From Clostridium sp. BNL1100 (lineage in GTDB: Bacteria > Bacillota > Clostridia > Acetivibrionales > DSM-1351), in NCBI RefSeq assembly GCF_000244875.1, contig NC_016791.1:2547001-2611000 (forward strand): a stretch of DNA of 64,000 nt, written 5' to 3'. A program made the translations under genes and the position numbers. A model generated the notes under the pieces. The model saw only the letters and a program-made list of their open reading frames with translations. It made no database searches and was not told where the DNA came from. Of the stretch, positions 55,973-64,000 are shown piece by piece (position 1 is the stretch's first letter; every line of letters starts with the position of its first letter).

Positions 55973-56057
55973 TGTGTCAGACCCTTTCTGTTTTTAAATT
56001 AATATCTAAATGTAGATTAACACATCCTACCGATATATTGGTAACAATATGGTTACA

Positions 56058-56339
56058 CTACCGGTCAGTAATAAAAAAAGCTCTTACTTTTAAAACATTA
56101 CCCTTTAAATACTTCAAATTAAGGTCAAAATAATTACCTAAAAAGGTTATCCGATATATATTTGGATCAACAGACGATATTTGCATAATTTCCATTTTGG
56201 GTTCACCATAGTAAATATAACTTTTACTATAATCAACTGCTAAAAGTCCAAATACAAGAATCAGCACAAATACTACTGATACAAGTGCAATTTTAAATCG
56301 GTACAATCTCCTTTGCTTGAATCTTGTTTTTCTTGGCAT
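56058..56339 (-). CDS. Small single-pass membrane protein
   Basis: 93 residues from the ATG at 56339: a basic start (MPRKTRFKQRRLYRFK), one transmembrane helix (about 19-38), then about 55 extracellular residues. A GGGG stretch lies 7 bases upstream; an in-frame ATG at 56375 would add 12 residues. Downstream of spoIIP by about 94 bases. Function unknown. Confidence 0.65.
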   Translation of the reverse strand: MPRKTRFKQRRLYRFKIALVSVVFVLILVFGLLAVDYSKSYIYYGEPKMEIMQISSVDPNIYRITFLGNYFDLNLKYLKGNVLKVRAFFITDR

Positions 56340-56433
56340 ATATAACCCCGCATTTTTTGTTATTTTCGGGTTCAAATCCGTTTTAGTAACAAACCCTTAT
56401 GTACATTTTTAACAATACAAAGTTATTTTAACC

Positions 56434-57654
56434 CTATTTCTTTTTGGATATAACATCATTTATAGCCTCTGCCAAATACGATGTACTACGGACACATTCA
56501 TCAATTACATTTCCGTCCCCTCCTATTTCCACTATAACCGAACCGTTCATTAAATGCTGGTTGTACCTGTTTTTACTTACGTAGATTGGCTTTGCTATTC
56601 CTGGACATATTTCGTTCAGCCTGGCCTGGACTTTAATTGCAAGTTTCAGGTTCTCCTTCCACCGTGGGTTGCTTAGCTTGGCATCTGTACCAATAACAAA
56701 CATTATTTCCGCTACATTTTTGCCGTTAATTTTCTTCACTGCTCGCAGTTTTCCTTCGCCTGCGGCATCACGGTGAAGGTCTATGGCCATTTTAAGGGAA
56801 GAATACTTGTCAACATAGCCTGTCAGCGTATTAAGAGACTTTACATAGGAACTGTTATAGTCAGCATCATGTATGGTAGTATTATGCAGAACATCTATAT
56901 TATATTTTTTCAGATTATTTATCAAAGCGTCTCCAACTCTGACAACATTGTATTTATTGTTAGTGGTCCTTGAAGGGGTGTTGCTTTTACCTATTTCGTC
57001 GGCGCTCTTTAAAAAGCACTCCGTTGTGTGGGTATGATAAATAAATATCTTAGGGCCTTTTTTATCAGGAGCAAGCTTTAAAGGCTCATTAAGCAACTTC
57101 TTTATATCTATTTTTAAGCTTGTTTCGTTTTTAATGTTGATTTTTCCACTTGAAACAATAGGATTATTTTTCTGATCCGTTTCTTCAACATCACCCTCAA
57201 AGGTTATACTGCTTGATGCCTCTTTTAACTGTCCTGCGGGAGTATCTGAAGGCTTTTTAGATACATTTTCCTGTTGCTGTACAGGTTTTGTCTGTGCATC
57301 TTGGATTTTGTTAATCTCCTGTTGTACTTTTTCAGAAGCAGGCGGCTGATATTTTTTATCATAAAACATTTTAAAATATGGATAGTTTGTATTTAATATT
57401 GTTATGGGATTGTACAGGTCAATTCCAAAAAGCTTAAAAACATGCTCCTTTATGCTTTCGGATGATTCTATTGTTGAAGAAGCTTTCGGGCTAATCTGTT
57501 TAAAATCGATTGGTATATTTACCTTTCCGTTAGCCAATCTAAAGGCTAACCCCCCCAGTACAATACCACCAACGGCACACAAAATTATAGGTAGTTTTGT
57601 CAGATTACCCTTATTTCCTTCCAGATAGGTATTATCGTAAATAGTATCTCTCAT
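56434..57654 (-). CDS. spoIIP: Stage II sporulation protein P (SpoIIP)
   Basis: Cell-wall amidase/endopeptidase of the DMP engulfment complex. One transmembrane helix near residue 22-38, a variable linker, and the catalytic domain (about 190-406) with IYHTHTTECF, AIDLHRDA and IVEIGGDGN, which match the zinc and catalytic motifs of SpoIIP. The ATG at 57654 has GGAGG 8 bases before it; an ATG at 57681 overlaps that site. 406 residues. Confidence 0.93.
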   Translation of the reverse strand: MRDTIYDNTYLEGNKGNLTKLPIILCAVGGIVLGGLAFRLANGKVNIPIDFKQISPKASSTIESSESIKEHVFKLFGIDLYNPITILNTNYPYFKMFYDKKYQPPASEKVQQEINKIQDAQTKPVQQQENVSKKPSDTPAGQLKEASSSITFEGDVEETDQKNNPIVSSGKINIKNETSLKIDIKKLLNEPLKLAPDKKGPKIFIYHTHTTECFLKSADEIGKSNTPSRTTNNKYNVVRVGDALINNLKKYNIDVLHNTTIHDADYNSSYVKSLNTLTGYVDKYSSLKMAIDLHRDAAGEGKLRAVKKINGKNVAEIMFVIGTDAKLSNPRWKENLKLAIKVQARLNEICPGIAKPIYVSKNRYNQHLMNGSVIVEIGGDGNVIDECVRSTSYLAEAINDVISKKK

Positions 57655-57866
57655 AGCGTTGACCTCCATATCTAACGGCAAAATCCTTATAAATTTCGGG
57701 TTATAAAAACTATATTCATATAAAATAAAAATATTACTGGCTTGTACATATTTTCAAAATTTGTAACGTATTCATGGGAAATATTGTAATATAATTTAGT
57801 ACTATTTATATGAATGAAGTTCTAAAAATAGTCAATTCTAAATATACCTTATAGAATATAATTGAA

Positions 57867-58082
57867 ATGGGGGAAGATATTTTGAATTTTTGCACGATTA
57901 GATGCTGCATTTGTGAAAGTGTGCTATTAAACCTTCCGGAAGAAGAAATAAGCAGACTGAATGGACTTACTTTCAGATGTGAAAGCTGCGGGCATAAGCT
58001 TTTACTTGACGGAACAAATGTATCAAAGGATATGAGTGTCGACTCAACTTATAATTTGTATAAATACGACTTGAATATCTAG
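57867..58082 (+). CDS. Small zinc-ribbon-like protein
   Basis: 71 residues with a CCIC pair and a later CESCGHK, so one zinc ribbon of type CxxC-CxxC is likely. The start is uncertain: the ATG at 57867 has no ribosome site, while a TTG at 57882 has GGGGGA 8 bases upstream. Followed by a terminator, so it is a single-gene unit. Function unknown. Confidence 0.65.
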   Translation: MGEDILNFCTIRCCICESVLLNLPEEEISRLNGLTFRCESCGHKLLLDGTNVSKDMSVDSTYNLYKYDLNI

Positions 58083-58088
58083 CCAAAC

Positions 58089-58130
58089 GGGAGTGCCATT
58101 ACCTGTTAAGTACAGTAAAGGCACTCCTGT
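58089..58130 (+). terminator. Terminator after the zinc-ribbon gene
   Basis: Stem GGAGTGCC (58090-58097) with GGCACTCC (58120-58127), then TGTTTATAT. Confidence 0.75.
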
Positions 58131-58180
58131 TTATATAAATTATCTTTTCTTTATTTTCTATATAAACCATCCCCTTCATG

Positions 58181-58199
58181 TTAAGAATATCTTAAGAAT
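58181..58199 (+). promoter_or_regulatory. Direct repeat, probable OmpR-type operator
   Basis: TTAAGAAT at 58181-58188 and again at 58192-58199, an 11-base period, 167 bases before the regulator gene. OmpR/PhoB-family dimers bind direct repeats with this spacing, so autoregulation by the downstream regulator is likely. Confidence 0.55.
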
Positions 58200-58365
58200 T
58201 TTATCAATAGTTCCGTAAGATTGTCCTGCTATTATTGTGTAATGTAGATTATAGCTATATTTTACATGTCCTGAAAACCGAATAAAAGGATGTGATATAA
58301 TGTTTGCGTTGAATAATTTCAACTTTAACATAACTTTAGCAGTATACTTTGGGAGGTAGTTTTTT

Positions 58366-59052
58366 GTGAATATTCTTGTTTGTGATGATGATAAGGAAAT
58401 TGTGGATGCCATCGAGATATATCTGAAAAATGAAGGTTATTGTGTTTATAAGGCATATAACGGTGCTGAAGCTCTTTCAGTATTTGATAATTCTGAAATA
58501 CATCTGGTTATCATTGATATAATGATGCCTGTAATGGATGGAATCCGTGCCACTATGAAAATTCGTGAAAAGTACAATATTCCTGTCTTAATGCTAAGTG
58601 CAAAATCAGAAGACACAGACAAGATCATTGGTTTAAACATGGGTGCGGATGATTACGTTACCAAGCCGTTCAACCCTCTTGAACTCGTTGCCAGAGTAAA
58701 GTCACTGCTTAGAAGGTATGTATCATTGGGCAGCTTTGTTACAAACTCAGGTGTATTCAAAACAGGAGGCCTTGTTATTGATGATGACGCAAAGGAAGTA
58801 AGAATCGATGATAAACCGGTAAAGTTAACACCTGTTGAATATAAAATTCTAAAATTTTTATGTGAAAATGCCGGAAAAGTGTTCTCCATTGACCAAATAT
58901 ATGAGCAGGTGTGGAACGAACCCTCCTTTTCACCTGAAAATACAGTTGCTGTTCATATAAGAAGAATTCGCGAAAAAATTGAAATTAACCCGAAAGAACC
59001 AAAATATTTAAAGGTGGTATGGGGAATTGGATATAAAATTGAAAAAATATAG
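58366..59052 (+). CDS. OmpR/PhoB-family response regulator
   Basis: 228 residues from a GTG with GGGAGG 9 bases upstream. The receiver has CDDD at 6-9, phospho-acceptor Asp51 (LVIIDIMMPVMDG) and the VTKPFNP Lys. The winged helix has VFSIDQIYEQVWNEPSFSPENTV. It overlaps the sensor kinase gene by 26 bases. Confidence 0.95.
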   Translation: MNILVCDDDKEIVDAIEIYLKNEGYCVYKAYNGAEALSVFDNSEIHLVIIDIMMPVMDGIRATMKIREKYNIPVLMLSAKSEDTDKIIGLNMGADDYVTKPFNPLELVARVKSLLRRYVSLGSFVTNSGVFKTGGLVIDDDAKEVRIDDKPVKLTPVEYKILKFLCENAGKVFSIDQIYEQVWNEPSFSPENTVAVHIRRIREKIEINPKEPKYLKVVWGIGYKIEKI

Positions 59053-61264
59053 ATATTCCGTCTGGCTGAAAACTTTGGCAGTAATAGTATGTGTTGCGGG
59101 AATGCTTACAGTAGCATACGGATTGGAAAAAGCCCCTTATTTTGATACCGGAATTCAGAATAAGGATTTTAAGAAAAGTATGTACCTTCGGGACATTCTA
59201 ACAGAAACTTACAATCAGGTTTTTGATATTACCGTGAACTACATAAATGAAGAAAATATAAAATCAGGAGCCTGCTTGGATAAAAACAATATAAACGATA
59301 GAAAAAATCAACTTCTGAGCGATAAACAAATGGAGATTAACCGAATAAACGATTATTATCGTTCAATGCTGGTCAATTATACAAGCGTAAATGATGATTT
59401 TAACGATACTATCGACTCTCAGGGCGAAAAAAGTCCTGAAACGCAAAAATTGCTGGATGAGAGAAAAAGTGAAATTGATAAATTAGAAAACGAATATAAA
59501 ACCAAAATATATGACATCGAAGCCGATTATATCAAGGAACAGTTGGCAGATTACCATATGAAACTGGATTCCCTGAAGAAAACTAAAGGAATCTATTACG
59601 CTGTTGTAAGAAATGGTACCGTAACGTTAACAAATAACAGTAACTATAACGTTACAGATTTCTTTAATTCACTCCCTGTAAATTTTCAATTTAAGCAGCC
59701 AGGTGAAAATAAGAATCTTGACATATTTTTTTATACAGGCAATATTCCCTCAGATACTACTATCTTTCTGGGGTTATCTCAGGAACGATACGATGCCGAA
59801 CTGTCAGTCTATAATAGAAATGTTCATGAAGGACTGTTAGGAATCAAATTTGTAGTAATTGGAATAGTGGTCTTTTTATTTGCCCTTTCCTATATTGTTT
59901 ATGCGGCAGGACGAAGCAGACGTAAAGACGGGCTCCTGCTTATTCCCATAGATGATATATATCTTGATGCTGCCTTAGCAGTTTTAGCAGGAATTGTAGT
60001 TATTTGCATTGCCTCTGTTTTTGAGTATGGAAGGTATGTAATATACAAAAATAGCTCCTACTACAATGTAAATATTTTGACTCTTCTGTTAGGTGCTGCA
60101 ATATCCATTGGAACACTTGCCGGAATCGTTTTTGTTACTATGTTTGTAAGAAGATTTAAGAGGCATGAAGTTCTAAAGAGTACTGTTATCTGCAGAGCTT
60201 TTATATGGATAAAAAATAGCTTTTTCAAGAAATTATTCAAAAAAATTCTCTCTGTATATGATAACAGTCCTGCAGCATTAAGATTAATTCTCATTTTTGG
60301 AATATATGCTCTTGCCACATTGGTTGGCGTAGCATTATTGTTTACAAAATCACTTGGCATTCTGGTTGGCCTGGTCATGGTAGTTGGTATTAATGTTACA
60401 GCAGTGTATTTTCTGATGAAGGCCTTTAAGATTCTGAAGATTATAACGGAAGGTGCAAAAAGAATCCGCTCCGGGGAACAGTCAACTAATATTCCCCCTC
60501 AAAGAATCCCTGAGTTTAAAGAGCTCTCCGAAACCATTGACAGTATTGCGGACGGCTTGAAACTTGCAGTAAGCAGTCAGGTAAAGGCCGAGAGGATGAA
60601 AGCCGAGTTGATTACTAACGTCTCTCATGACCTTAAAACTCCTTTGACCTCTATAATAACCTATGTTGATTTGTTAAAAAGCGAGGGACTTGCTTCTGAA
60701 AACTCTAAAAAATATCTTGAAATAATTGATAAAAAGTCTCAAAGGCTTAAAACATTAACGGAAGACTTATTTGAGGCTGCAAAAGCATCCAGTGGAAGCA
60801 TAACTGTTAACCCGGAAGAAATAAATATTGTATCCTTAATAAATCAAGGCCTTGGTGAATTGTCAGACAAAATTCAGGCATCAGGACTGAATTTCAGGAC
60901 TAACTTTTCATCTGATAAACTACTTGTCATAGCTGACGGCAAGCTTCTTTGGAGGGTTATAGAAAACTTGATTTCAAATGTTTTCAAGTATGCAATGCCA
61001 AATTCCAGAGTTTATATTGAAACTGCTGATGTAAATGACAACATAGTTGTTTCAATAAAAAATATTTCTGCATATGAATTGAATATTCCCGCTGACGAGC
61101 TGATGGAACGCTTCAAGCGTGGAGACTCATCCCGTAACAGTGAGGGGTCCGGCCTCGGTCTTTCAATCGCCAGAAGCCTCACGGAAATCCAGGGTGGAAG
61201 TTTTTCAATCAGTATTGACGGAGACCTTTTTAAAGCAACAGTTGTAATACCTAAAGCGAAATAA
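59027..61264 (+). CDS. Sensor histidine kinase with large extracellular and multi-helix membrane part
   Basis: 745 residues from a TTG at 59027 that overlaps the regulator gene; GGTGG is 10 bases upstream. One N-terminal helix (about 12-31), an extracellular domain of about 230 residues with coiled-coil, then five further helices (about 275-465). Phospho-acceptor His534 is in NVSHDLKTPL. The ATPase domain has NLISNVFKYA (N box) and GSGLGLSIA (G2), but G1 is weak (KNISAYELNI). The arrangement is unlike simple two-helix kinases. Confidence 0.92.
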   Translation: MDIKLKKYRYSVWLKTLAVIVCVAGMLTVAYGLEKAPYFDTGIQNKDFKKSMYLRDILTETYNQVFDITVNYINEENIKSGACLDKNNINDRKNQLLSDKQMEINRINDYYRSMLVNYTSVNDDFNDTIDSQGEKSPETQKLLDERKSEIDKLENEYKTKIYDIEADYIKEQLADYHMKLDSLKKTKGIYYAVVRNGTVTLTNNSNYNVTDFFNSLPVNFQFKQPGENKNLDIFFYTGNIPSDTTIFLGLSQERYDAELSVYNRNVHEGLLGIKFVVIGIVVFLFALSYIVYAAGRSRRKDGLLLIPIDDIYLDAALAVLAGIVVICIASVFEYGRYVIYKNSSYYNVNILTLLLGAAISIGTLAGIVFVTMFVRRFKRHEVLKSTVICRAFIWIKNSFFKKLFKKILSVYDNSPAALRLILIFGIYALATLVGVALLFTKSLGILVGLVMVVGINVTAVYFLMKAFKILKIITEGAKRIRSGEQSTNIPPQRIPEFKELSETIDSIADGLKLAVSSQVKAERMKAELITNVSHDLKTPLTSIITYVDLLKSEGLASENSKKYLEIIDKKSQRLKTLTEDLFEAAKASSGSITVNPEEINIVSLINQGLGELSDKIQASGLNFRTNFSSDKLLVIADGKLLWRVIENLISNVFKYAMPNSRVYIETADVNDNIVVSIKNISAYELNIPADELMERFKRGDSSRNSEGSGLGLSIARSLTEIQGGSFSISIDGDLFKATVVIPKAK

Positions 61265-61271
61265 ACTATTG

Positions 61272-61307
61272 AAAAAGCTTCAGGATATCTATCCTGAAGC
61301 TTTTTTT
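61272..61307. terminator. Bidirectional terminator between convergent genes
   Basis: AAAAAGCTTCAGGATA-TC-TATCCTGAAGCTTTTT, a 16-bp stem with T runs on both strands. Ends the plus-strand kinase gene and the minus-strand gene at 61337. Confidence 0.92.
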
Positions 61308-61336
61308 ATTTCCTACATTTCTTTTATACTGAAATG

Positions 61337-64000
61337 CTACGCTTGCTTTTTCTCCTGTTCGGGATTCTGATAGCTTTCCTGCAAATCAGTCTCACCTCTC
61401 ATGTTTTTAAATGCAACCGACATCATAAGCTTTATTCTGTTAAGTTGGTTAACTTCACTGGCACCCGGGTCATAGTCAACTGCAACAATGTTTGATTCAG
61501 GATATCTTCTTCTGAGTTCCTTAATCATACCTTTTCCCGTAACGTGGTTAGGAAGACAGGCGAATGGTTGCATACATATAATATTTCCGGCTCCGCTCTT
61601 AATCAGTTCAATCATCTCCGCCGTCAGGAACCATCCCTCCCCTGTCTGGTTTCCCAGAGAAAGAATCTCCGAAGCACTGTTTGCAAGATGATATATTGAG
61701 TGAGGTGCATCAAACCTCTTACTTTTGCGAAGGTATTTCTTTAAATGGCGTCTATACCACTCTATTCCGCTTATGGCAGCGTTGTTCACAACTTTACTCT
61801 TTAAGGAACCTGCCAGATGCTTACGCTTGAAGTTAGGCCCATATGCGCAGTAAAGGAAAAAGTCAATGAGGTCAGGCATTACCGCTTCTGCACCCTCTTT
61901 TTCCACAACATCAACTACATTATTGTTTGCATCAGGGTGGAATTTTACCAATATCTCACCTACCAGCCCAACCCTTGGTTTTACCTGATCACTAATTTCC
62001 AGTTCGTCAAAATCCTTAATAATTGCCTTTATATTCCGCTTAAAACTACCTTTTTTATCTTCATATATAGACTTCATACAGATATCTGCCCATTTTCTAT
62101 ACAGTTCGTTTGCAGAACCCGGTACCTTTTCATAAGGTCGAACCCTGTACAATACCCTCATCAGCAAATCTCCGTAAACAAGACCTTTTAAAGCAAGATC
62201 CAGAAGCTTCAATGAAATCTGAAATCCCGGCTGGTTTTCCATACCCAGTGCATTTAAAGATATAACCGGTATCTGTTTCATTCCTGCTTCTGCAAGGGCC
62301 TTTTTAAGGAAGCCTATATAATTTGTAGCACGGCAGCCTCCTCCTGTCTGAGTAATCAGTACGGAGGTGTTATCAAGATCATACTGTCCGGATTTTAGTG
62401 CATGTATAATCTGTCCAACAACAATAATAGACGGGTAGCACGCATCATTATTTACATATTTTAACCCATCCTCAATTGCATTATTATCAACATCCTGAAG
62501 CACGACGATATTATATCCTGCTTTTTTGAAAGCAGCCTCTACAAACTGAAAATGTACAGGTGACATCTGCGGTGCAAGGATAGTATGTGTCTTCCTCATT
62601 TCTTCGGTAAATACTTTTCTTTCAAAGCTGCCGGATTTATTCTGGTGTTTGACTGTTTTCTTATCTCTTTCCTCAATGGCAGCAACCAATGATCTGATTC
62701 TGATTTTAGCTGCTCCCAGATTGTTGCCCTCGTCTATTTTCAATACGGTATAGATTTCATCATTGGAGTGTAGTATCTCCTGAACCTGATCTGTTGTAAC
62801 AGCATCAAGCCCGCATCCAAAGGAATTCAGCTGAATCATTTCAAGTTCCGGATGTTCCTTTACTACTGTTGCCGCTGCGTACAGACGTGAATGATATTTC
62901 CACTGGTCAACAACCCTAAGCGGTCTTTCTGTCTTTCCAAGGTGAGCCACAGAGTCCTCTGTAAGTACTGCAAATCCAAAGGATGTAATTATTTGAGGAA
63001 TTCCATGGTGTATTTCGGGGTCCACATGATACGGTCTTCCTGCAAGCACTATACCCTTTTTGCCGGTATCCTGTAAATATTTAAGGGTTTCTTCACCTTT
63101 TTCCCTGACGTCTTCCCTAGCCTTTTCTTCTTCTGCCCATGCCTTTTCTACGGCCTGTTCAATTTCGGCTTTAGAGATACCTAACTCTTTGCCCAGTACT
63201 TGGAAAAGTCGTACCTTGAGTTTCTCCTTATCATCATACGGTAAAAATGGATTAAAGAATTTAACTCCGCTTGTGTGAAGTATGTCCATATTATTTTTAA
63301 TTACTTCAGGATATGAAGTAACAATCGGACAGTTATAATGATTGTCAGCTTCCTCATCCTCAACCTTCTCATAAGGTAAAGAAGGATAAAATATATAGTT
63401 AACCTTTTGGTTTATAAGGCTCATTATATGACCATGTACAAGCTTAGCCGGGTAACAAACCGATTCCGAAGGCATAGTCTCAATACCCAGTTCATATATT
63501 TTCTTTGATGAACGAGGTGACAATACCACCTTAAATTTCAATTCATCAAAAAAAGTAAACCAGAACGGATAGTTCTCATACATGTTCAGAACACGCGGTA
63601 TACCTACTGTTCCCCTACTGTGTTCAACATCGCTATTTTGCTTGTATCCGAATATCCTTTTATATTTGTAGTCATACAAATTCGGAAATTCCTGTGTTTT
63701 GCTTTCAATGCCTGCACCTCTTTCGCATCTGTTTCCGGATACAAATCTGTTTCCGTCACTGAATTGATTAATAGTAAGAAGACAGTTATTGCTGCAAAGT
63801 TTACATCTTTGAAGCTCAGTATCAAAGACAAAGTTTCCTATATTCTCCCTTGATAAAATGGTTGATTTGCCCCCGGTATACCGTTCTTTTGCTATAAGAG
63901 CAGCACCGAAAGCGCCCATTAATCCTGCTATATTAGGCCTTACAGCTTCTCTCTCCGATATGAGCTCAAAACTTCTTAGTACAGCATCATTGAGGAAGGT
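61337..64000 (-). CDS. Large 2-hydroxyacyl-CoA dehydratase/activase family protein, N-terminus cut
   Basis: 888 codons are open to the right edge without a start, so this is the C-terminal part of a longer gene (this type is about 1400 residues). The fragment begins at the end of a BadF/HgdC-type activase ATPase domain ([13 protein letters not shown]). It then has [15 protein letters not shown], a DUF2229-like block with [12 protein letters not shown], a middle [15 protein letters not shown] domain and an HgdB-like block with [19 protein letters not shown]. It ends with [28 protein letters not shown]. Cys motifs suggest Fe-S clusters. Substrate unknown; the fused activase/dehydratase layout is found in many anaerobes. 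Confidence 0.9.
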   Translation of the reverse strand, partial: TFLNDAVLRSFELISEREAVRPNIAGLMGAFGAALIAKERYTGGKSTILSRENIGNFVFDTELQRCKLCSNNCLLTINQFSDGNRFVSGNRCERGAGIESKTQEFPNLYDYKYKRIFGYKQNSDVEHSRGTVGIPRVLNMYENYPFWFTFFDELKFKVVLSPRSSKKIYELGIETMPSESVCYPAKLVHGHIMSLINQKVNYIFYPSLPYEKVEDEEADNHYNCPIVTSYPEVIKNNMDILHTSGVKFFNPFLPYDDKEKLKVRLFQVLGKELGISKAEIEQAVEKAWAEEEKAREDVREKGEETLKYLQDTGKKGIVLAGRPYHVDPEIHHGIPQIITSFGFAVLTEDSVAHLGKTERPLRVVDQWKYHSRLYAAATVVKEHPELEMIQLNSFGCGLDAVTTDQVQEILHSNDEIYTVLKIDEGNNLGAAKIRIRSLVAAIEERDKKTVKHQNKSGSFERKVFTEEMRKTHTILAPQMSPVHFQFVEAAFKKAGYNIVVLQDVDNNAIEDGLKYVNNDACYPSIIVVGQIIHALKSGQYDLDNTSVLITQTGGGCRATNYIGFLKKALAEAGMKQIPVISLNALGMENQPGFQISLKLLDLALKGLVYGDLLMRVLYRVRPYEKVPGSANELYRKWADICMKSIYEDKKGSFKRNIKAIIKDFDELEISDQVKPRVGLVGEILVKFHPDANNNVVDVVEKEGAEAVMPDLIDFFLYCAYGPNFKRKHLAGSLKSKVVNNAAISGIEWYRRHLKKYLRKSKRFDAPHSIYHLANSASEILSLGNQTGEGWFLTAEMIELIKSGAGNIICMQPFACLPNHVTGKGMIKELRRRYPESNIVAVDYDPGASEVNQLNRIKLMMSVAFKNMRGETDLQESYQNPEQEKKQA

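Noticed and set aside
57655-57760. Sporulation sigma promoter upstream of spoIIP
   Set aside because: TGAATA-like and ATTTATA-like pieces occur, but spacing and sequence are too weak in this AT-rich stretch.

Overview
The window is a 64 kb piece of a low-GC, endospore-forming, anaerobic Firmicute chromosome. It carries all eight spoIIIA genes, spo0A, spoIVB and spoIIP, an OLE RNA with its partner gene, Rrf2-iscS-iscU, and a very large 2-hydroxyacyl-CoA dehydratase/activase gene. Gene content and protein style point to Clostridia, probably near the cellulolytic Ruminiclostridium/Clostridium cluster III group; this placement is inference. Nearly all genes are on the minus strand. The exceptions are hisJ at 37.7-38.6 kb and a short island at 57.9-61.3 kb. 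No tRNA, rRNA, CRISPR array, insertion sequence or prophage was seen, so this is core chromosome.

Layout, left to right. 0-5.5 kb: an HD-GYP phosphodiesterase, glycogen synthase, endonuclease III and a long FtsA-like ATPase cut by the left edge. 5.6-9.6 kb: a response regulator, sensor kinase and HtrA protease operon. 9.7-23.9 kb: a sporulation, isoprenoid and nucleic-acid block read right to left as asp23, amaP, DUF2273, nusB, xseA, xseB, ispA, OLE RNA, oapA, dxs, tlyA, nadK, argR, recN, spoIVB, spo0A. 24.1-29.5 kb: spoIIIAA to spoIIIAH. 29.7-32.1 kb: a YtrA-like lipoprotein, GntR regulator and ABC transporter operon behind a 50-bp palindromic operator. 32.2-37.6 kb: a CD1247-type protein, efp, an M24 peptidase, aroQ, a 300-bp inverted-repeat element, an endonuclease IV-like protein and an M18 aminopeptidase. 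37.7-45.9 kb: hisJ, a secreted protein of unknown function, mnmA, iscU, iscS, an Rrf2 regulator and rarA. 45.9-57.7 kb: stalk-domain secreted proteins including a second HtrA, thpR, a sugar nucleotidyltransferase/phosphomannomutase fusion, lepA and spoIIP. 57.9-61.3 kb: a zinc-ribbon protein and a second two-component system on the plus strand. The right edge cuts the large CoA-dehydratase/activase gene.

The most notable system is the OLE ribonucleoprotein locus. A 607-base untranslated, highly structured RNA lies between ispA and dxs at 18927-19533, immediately upstream of oapA, which encodes its membrane partner. In this sequence oapA is out of frame at a run of nine A residues, so its first transmembrane segment is separated from the rest. 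A second broken gene is the ABC permease at 29746-30570, split by one in-frame TGA. Other points worth following are the 23-bp-arm operator of the YtrA-like operon, the 300-bp inverted repeat next to aroQ, the degenerate phosphomannomutase domain, the beta-grasp-like tail on the FtsA relative, and paired 11-bp-spaced direct repeats upstream of the plus-strand response regulator.
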